Below are positions 6,097-8,391 of a DNA stretch of 8,391 nt, one piece after another (position 1 is the stretch's first letter; every line of letters begins with the position of its first letter). A model generated the notes under the pieces. It saw only the letters and a program-made list of their open reading frames with translations, had not been told where the DNA came from and made no database searches. The stretch spans positions 1-8,391 of the forward strand of contig JAUVUO010000044.1 of assembly GCA_030601015.1 (NCBI GenBank), read 5' to 3'. A program made the translations under genes and the position numbers. Source of the DNA: Candidatus Omnitrophota bacterium (GTDB taxonomy: Bacteria; Omnitrophota; Gorgyraeia; Duberdicusellales; 4484-171).

Positions 6097-6904
6097 CCTT
6101 CTCCTTTAAACCTTGTGAATGTAATCTTACAAAAACCTCCTCTAGAGTTAAGACAAACCCTTTGCCCTCATTTCGAAAACCTATCTCTGTTTTTTTTTGC
6201 AGCAATTCAGAATCTACCCCCCTATCTCTTAAAAGAGGGTTTGAATTTAAAAGTGCTTCTAAAGTTTCATCAACTATAACTTTACCTGCTCTTAGTATCA
6301 AAACTCTTTGGGCAATCTGTTCAATCTCCGAAAGAATATGCGTACTTAATATTACAGTCCTCTCATGCCTTAAGCTTTTTATTAGTCTACGTACCTGAAG
6401 TATTTGAATAGGGTCTAATCCGCTTGTTGGTTCATCTAAAATAAGCAGATCCGGGTCATTAATTATTGCTTGCGCGATACCAACTCTTTGACGATACCCT
6501 TTAGATAAAACCCTAATAGTTTTATCGCTTATATCCGTAATATTACATTCTTCTAAAACTTTATCTATTTGTTTATTTTGGTTTTTTCTCGGAACATCTT
6601 TTAGTTCCGCGGAAAATTTAAGATAATCGTGAACTTTCATATTAGGATAAAGAGGCGGTGTTTCGGGCAGGTAACCTATTTTTTTTCGGACAGCTAAAGA
6701 ATCTTTAGAAACATCTTTACCTCCAATAGTTACTTTCCCTGATGTCGCGGGCAGATATGATGTCAAAATACGCATCAAAGTAGTTTTTCCGGCACCATTT
6801 TGACCTAAACAACCGACAATTTCTCCTTTGTTTATCTCAAAAGAGACATCTTTTAAAGCCAAAAAACCGCCAAAATATTTTGTAACATTTGCTGCAATAA
6901 CCAT
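6089..6904 (-). CDS. ABC exporter ATP-binding subunit (GldA/CcmA type)
   Basis: A 271-residue cytoplasmic ATPase with every core motif: Walker A G34-Q-N-G-A-G-K40-T41, signature L133-S-K-G-Y137, Walker B L153-L-I-L-D157-E158, D-loop S-G-L-D164 and switch His189 in LSTHIL. Two features mark the ABC-2/GldA subgroup: the signature is LSKGY rather than LSGGQ, and the Q-loop position reads Y-L-P-E81 with Glu for Gln. The C-terminal tail of about 60 residues is normal for this subgroup. The ATG at 6904 gives the expected N-terminus, with the A-loop aromatic Y10 about 24 residues before Walker A, but has no Shine-Dalgarno. A perfect AGGAGG instead precedes a 10-codon in-frame mini-ORF upstream. This is the first gene of the exporter operon. 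Confidence 0.96.
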   Translation of the reverse strand: MVIAANVTKYFGGFLALKDVSFEINKGEIVGCLGQNGAGKTTLMRILTSYLPATSGKVTIGGKDVSKDSLAVRKKIGYLPETPPLYPNMKVHDYLKFSAELKDVPRKNQNKQIDKVLEECNITDISDKTIRVLSKGYRQRVGIAQAIINDPDLLILDEPTSGLDPIQILQVRRLIKSLRHERTVILSTHILSEIEQIAQRVLILRAGKVIVDETLEALLNSNPLLRDRGVDSELLQKKTEIGFRNEGKGFVLTLEEVFVRLHSQGLKEKDE

Positions 6905-6913
6905 ATTATTTTT

Positions 6914-6946
6914 TTAGAAATTTATAATTTTCTTAGTTGAATACAT
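6914..6946 (-). CDS. Possible 10-codon leader ORF in frame with the ABC ATPase
   Basis: ATG at 6946 is preceded by AGGAGGG (6957-6951), the best Shine-Dalgarno in the window, at a spacing of 4 nt. The frame reads MYSTKKIINF and stops at TAA 6916-6914. Three codons later, in the same frame, comes the ATPase ATG. It may be a leader peptide that positions ribosomes for the Shine-Dalgarno-less ATPase start, or a chance match within a promoter spacer. No amino-acid run suggests classical attenuation. Confidence 0.25.
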   Translation of the reverse strand: MYSTKKIINF

Positions 6947-6972
6947 ACTACCCTCCTAAGTAAATATGTCAA
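6945..6972 (-). promoter_or_regulatory. Promoter of the ABC exporter operon
   Basis: On the minus strand a perfect -35 TTGACA (6972-6967) is followed after 16 nt by TAGTAT (6950-6945), a 4/6 match to the -10 consensus. Transcription would begin near 6938, giving a leader of about 34 nt before the ATPase start. The spacer contains AGGAGGG, which could instead be a Shine-Dalgarno if transcription starts farther upstream; the two readings exclude each other. Confidence 0.5.
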
Positions 6973-7060
6973 TGTGGAAATGGGGGGGTTTTTGGGATGA
7001 TCCTTTAGCCCCTCTTACTTAATAATATTAACTAATACATCCGGCACCTAAATCACTTCA

Positions 7061-7474
7061 TCACTTCGATTCCGAATCAATATTTTCCACATAAGCAGCC
7101 ATATCCCGCAAATGCACATACCATATCTTACCTCTCTTTTTACCTTTTAATTTACCACGATTAATCAGGTTACGCAGATAGTCTGAAGAATAATTATAAA
7201 TTCGAGCCAAATCACTCAAAGGCAATTGAGCTTCTTTATCAATATGATGATTATCAACTTCTTTTAAACGCCCAACAGAATCTTTAAGACGATCAAAGAC
7301 AATCGCCGTGATTTCATCAAAATTTTTTACTTCAATAAGCTGATCTATCTCATTTACAGTAAAACTTTTTCCCTGTTCAATTTGACAATGCAATCCTTCA
7401 AAAGCATCATCAGCTTTTTCTAAAGCATCATAATATTGTTCACGATCTTTCTTTGAAATACCTTTAATAGCCAC
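7061..7474 (-). CDS. Small helix-turn-helix protein downstream of the DUF4143 ATPase
   Basis: A 137-residue soluble protein. The C-terminal part (about 85-131) has the form of an excisionase/MerR-like helix-turn-helix: L-P-L-S-D-L-A-R-I-Y-N-Y-S, then YLRNLINRGKLKGKK and a basic wing with IWYVHLRDMAAYV. This predicts DNA binding. The first 80 residues are mostly charged and helical, with no domain that I recognise. The start is GTG at 7474, one base after the stop of the ATPase gene, with only a weak GGA before it, so it is probably translated by coupling. It could autoregulate this two-gene cassette or serve as a recognition or antitoxin-like partner; both are inference from the arrangement. 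Confidence 0.8.
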   Translation of the reverse strand: MAIKGISKKDREQYYDALEKADDAFEGLHCQIEQGKSFTVNEIDQLIEVKNFDEITAIVFDRLKDSVGRLKEVDNHHIDKEAQLPLSDLARIYNYSSDYLRNLINRGKLKGKKRGKIWYVHLRDMAAYVENIDSESK

Positions 7475-7475
7475 A

Positions 7476-8391
7476 TTATCCGAATATTCCCTTCATCCCA
7501 CTCAAAATTTCATCAAGCGGTATAACATCGACTTGCTTATGAATCGAATAACGACGTTTCCCGGGATAAATCACGGCGATGCGTTCAAGTTTTAAATCCT
7601 CCAACACGATACGCATGGACGACGTCATCATCGGCGCGTCAGCTCTTTTTATCTCAACACCATACATCCGCCCGCCTTTGTTAAATACTAAATCTATTTC
7701 CGCACCCTGATGCGTCGCCCAGAAATAAGGATGATCAATATCCAATGTGCGGATCAACTGCTCAATGACTAAACCTTCCCATGAAGCGCCACATTTGGGA
7801 TGCCTTAAAATATCAACTTCCTTCTGCAGACCCAACAGCAAATGCAAAAGACCCGTATCACGAATATATATTTTAGGAGATTTTACCTGACGTTTTTTGA
7901 TGTTAACATGCCATGGAGGAAGCTGCCGCACCATATACGTATCTGTCAAAATATCCAAATAACGGCGCACCGTATGCTGCCCAACACCCAAGGAACTTGC
8001 AAAAGGAGATGCGTTCCAAAGTTGACCATGACTATGCGCCAACATACACCAAAACCGATATAAAGCGACCGTCGGAATATCAATTCCCTGCTGACGCAAA
8101 TCCCGGTCAATAAACAATTGAACAAAATCTTTGCGCCAAATAAAACTTGCCTCATCATTTTTAGCAAGGAATGATAATGGAACCCCTCCCCTCAACCACA
8201 AACGATTTATATTCTTCAATCCCACTTCATCCAAGTCAAACCCTGCAATTGTAATCAATTCAAGACGCCCTGCCAATGATTCCGAAGATTGACGCAAAAG
8301 CGCAGGTGATGCGCTTCCTAGAATAAGAAATTGAGCGGGCAACGGAACGCGATCTAAAAGCACACGCAAAACAGGAAAAAGATCCGGCCGG
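7476..8391 (-). CDS. AAA ATPase with DUF4143 C-terminal domain, 5' end outside the window
   Basis: The frame is open to the right edge of the window (304 residues present; the first residues visible are R-P-D-L-F-P-V-L). The TTG at 8369 is therefore not a real start, and roughly 80-100 N-terminal residues with Walker A and B are missing. Recognisable parts: the end of the AAA_14 module with the sensor-like F-L-I-L-G-S-A-S-P motif, then W-L-R-G-G-V-P-L-S-F-L and the winged-helix region with S-L-G-V-x-x-x-T-V-R-R-Y-L. The DUF4143 domain follows, with P-K-I-Y-I-R-D-T-G-L-L and G-A-S-W-E-G. It ends in G-A-E-I-D-L ... G-V-E-I-K-R, an E-x-D...E-x-K pattern resembling a PD-(D/E)xK nuclease core (E224, D226, E239, K241 counted from the TTG at 8369). 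These ATPases are widespread and spread horizontally; their biochemical role is not established. The gene is visibly richer in GC than the genes to its left. Confidence 0.93.
   Translation of the reverse strand, partial: RPDLFPVLRVLLDRVPLPAQFLILGSASPALLRQSSESLAGRLELITIAGFDLDEVGLKNINRLWLRGGVPLSFLAKNDEASFIWRKDFVQLFIDRDLRQQGIDIPTVALYRFWCMLAHSHGQLWNASPFASSLGVGQHTVRRYLDILTDTYMVRQLPPWHVNIKKRQVKSPKIYIRDTGLLHLLLGLQKEVDILRHPKCGASWEGLVIEQLIRTLDIDHPYFWATHQGAEIDLVFNKGGRMYGVEIKRADAPMMTSSMRIVLEDLKLERIAVIYPGKRRYSIHKQVDVIPLDEILSGMKGIFG

Noticed and set aside
5840..6398. Plus-strand frames over the permease/ATPase junction
   Set aside because: Antisense to two well-supported genes with complete motifs; no supporting signals.
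6982..7020. Terminator after the helix-turn-helix gene, at the G7/T5 run
   Set aside because: GGGG/CCCC pairing is possible on the minus strand, but the stem is interrupted and no U-tract follows, so I would not call it.
7842..8167. Three short frames within the DUF4143 ATPase
   Set aside because: Shadow frames; the ATPase frame contains the conserved family motifs through this region.
1..8391. CRISPR array, tRNA, rRNA or insertion sequence
   Set aside because: No regularly spaced direct repeats, cloverleaf with TTCRA loop, rRNA core sequence or transposase motif was found on either strand.

Overview
This is an AT-rich bacterial window in which every protein-coding gene I can support lies on the minus strand, while one probable structured RNA gene lies on the plus strand at the left end. 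The content is bacterial: Shine-Dalgarno sites, sigma70-like promoter hexamers, an ABC-2 exporter with GldG-type partner, and a DHH phosphoesterase. The mix of a GldA/F/G-like transporter, an archaemetzincin-like protein and a DUF4143 ATPase, together with the low GC, suggests an uncultured lineage (something like Omnitrophota or a neighbouring candidate phylum). That placement is a weak inference and nothing here fixes the taxonomy.

Left end (1-518): a perfect 41-nt palindrome, then a plus-strand promoter (TTGTAG-16-TATAAT) driving a roughly 170-nt rod-shaped RNA (about 165-340). Its folding (long closing stem, large central bubble, apical stem, U-tract) is that of 6S RNA. The 341-518 stretch has no confident gene. 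It holds a short hairpin that may terminate the minus-strand genes arriving from the right.

Middle (519-3737), minus strand, in transcription order from the right: a frameshifted cyclic-nucleotide-binding (CNB) domain protein (3737-3247), a DHH/DHHA1 nanoRNase/pAp-phosphatase-like protein (3220-2258), a macrodomain protein (2119-1583), an exported archaemetzincin-like protein whose catalytic Glu is Val (1550-939), and a small zinc-ribbon membrane protein (824-519). The CNB frames are joined exactly by a -1 shift on a classical U UUU UUC heptamer, so the break is either a one-base indel in a T7 run or a recoding site.

Right-centre (3805-6904), minus strand: a compact three-gene ABC export operon. 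The ATPase overlaps the permease by 8 nt, and the permease stop abuts the start of the GldG-like protein. A TTGACA-16-TAGTAT promoter lies just upstream, with an odd perfect Shine-Dalgarno and 10-codon mini-ORF embedded in it. The CNB gene follows this operon after 67 nt without a visible terminator, so the transporter and the nucleotide-related genes may be co-transcribed.

Right end (7061-8391): a DUF4143-type AAA ATPase cut by the window edge, followed after 1 nt by a small helix-turn-helix protein. This pair is clearly richer in GC than the rest and looks like an accessory, probably mobile, cassette.
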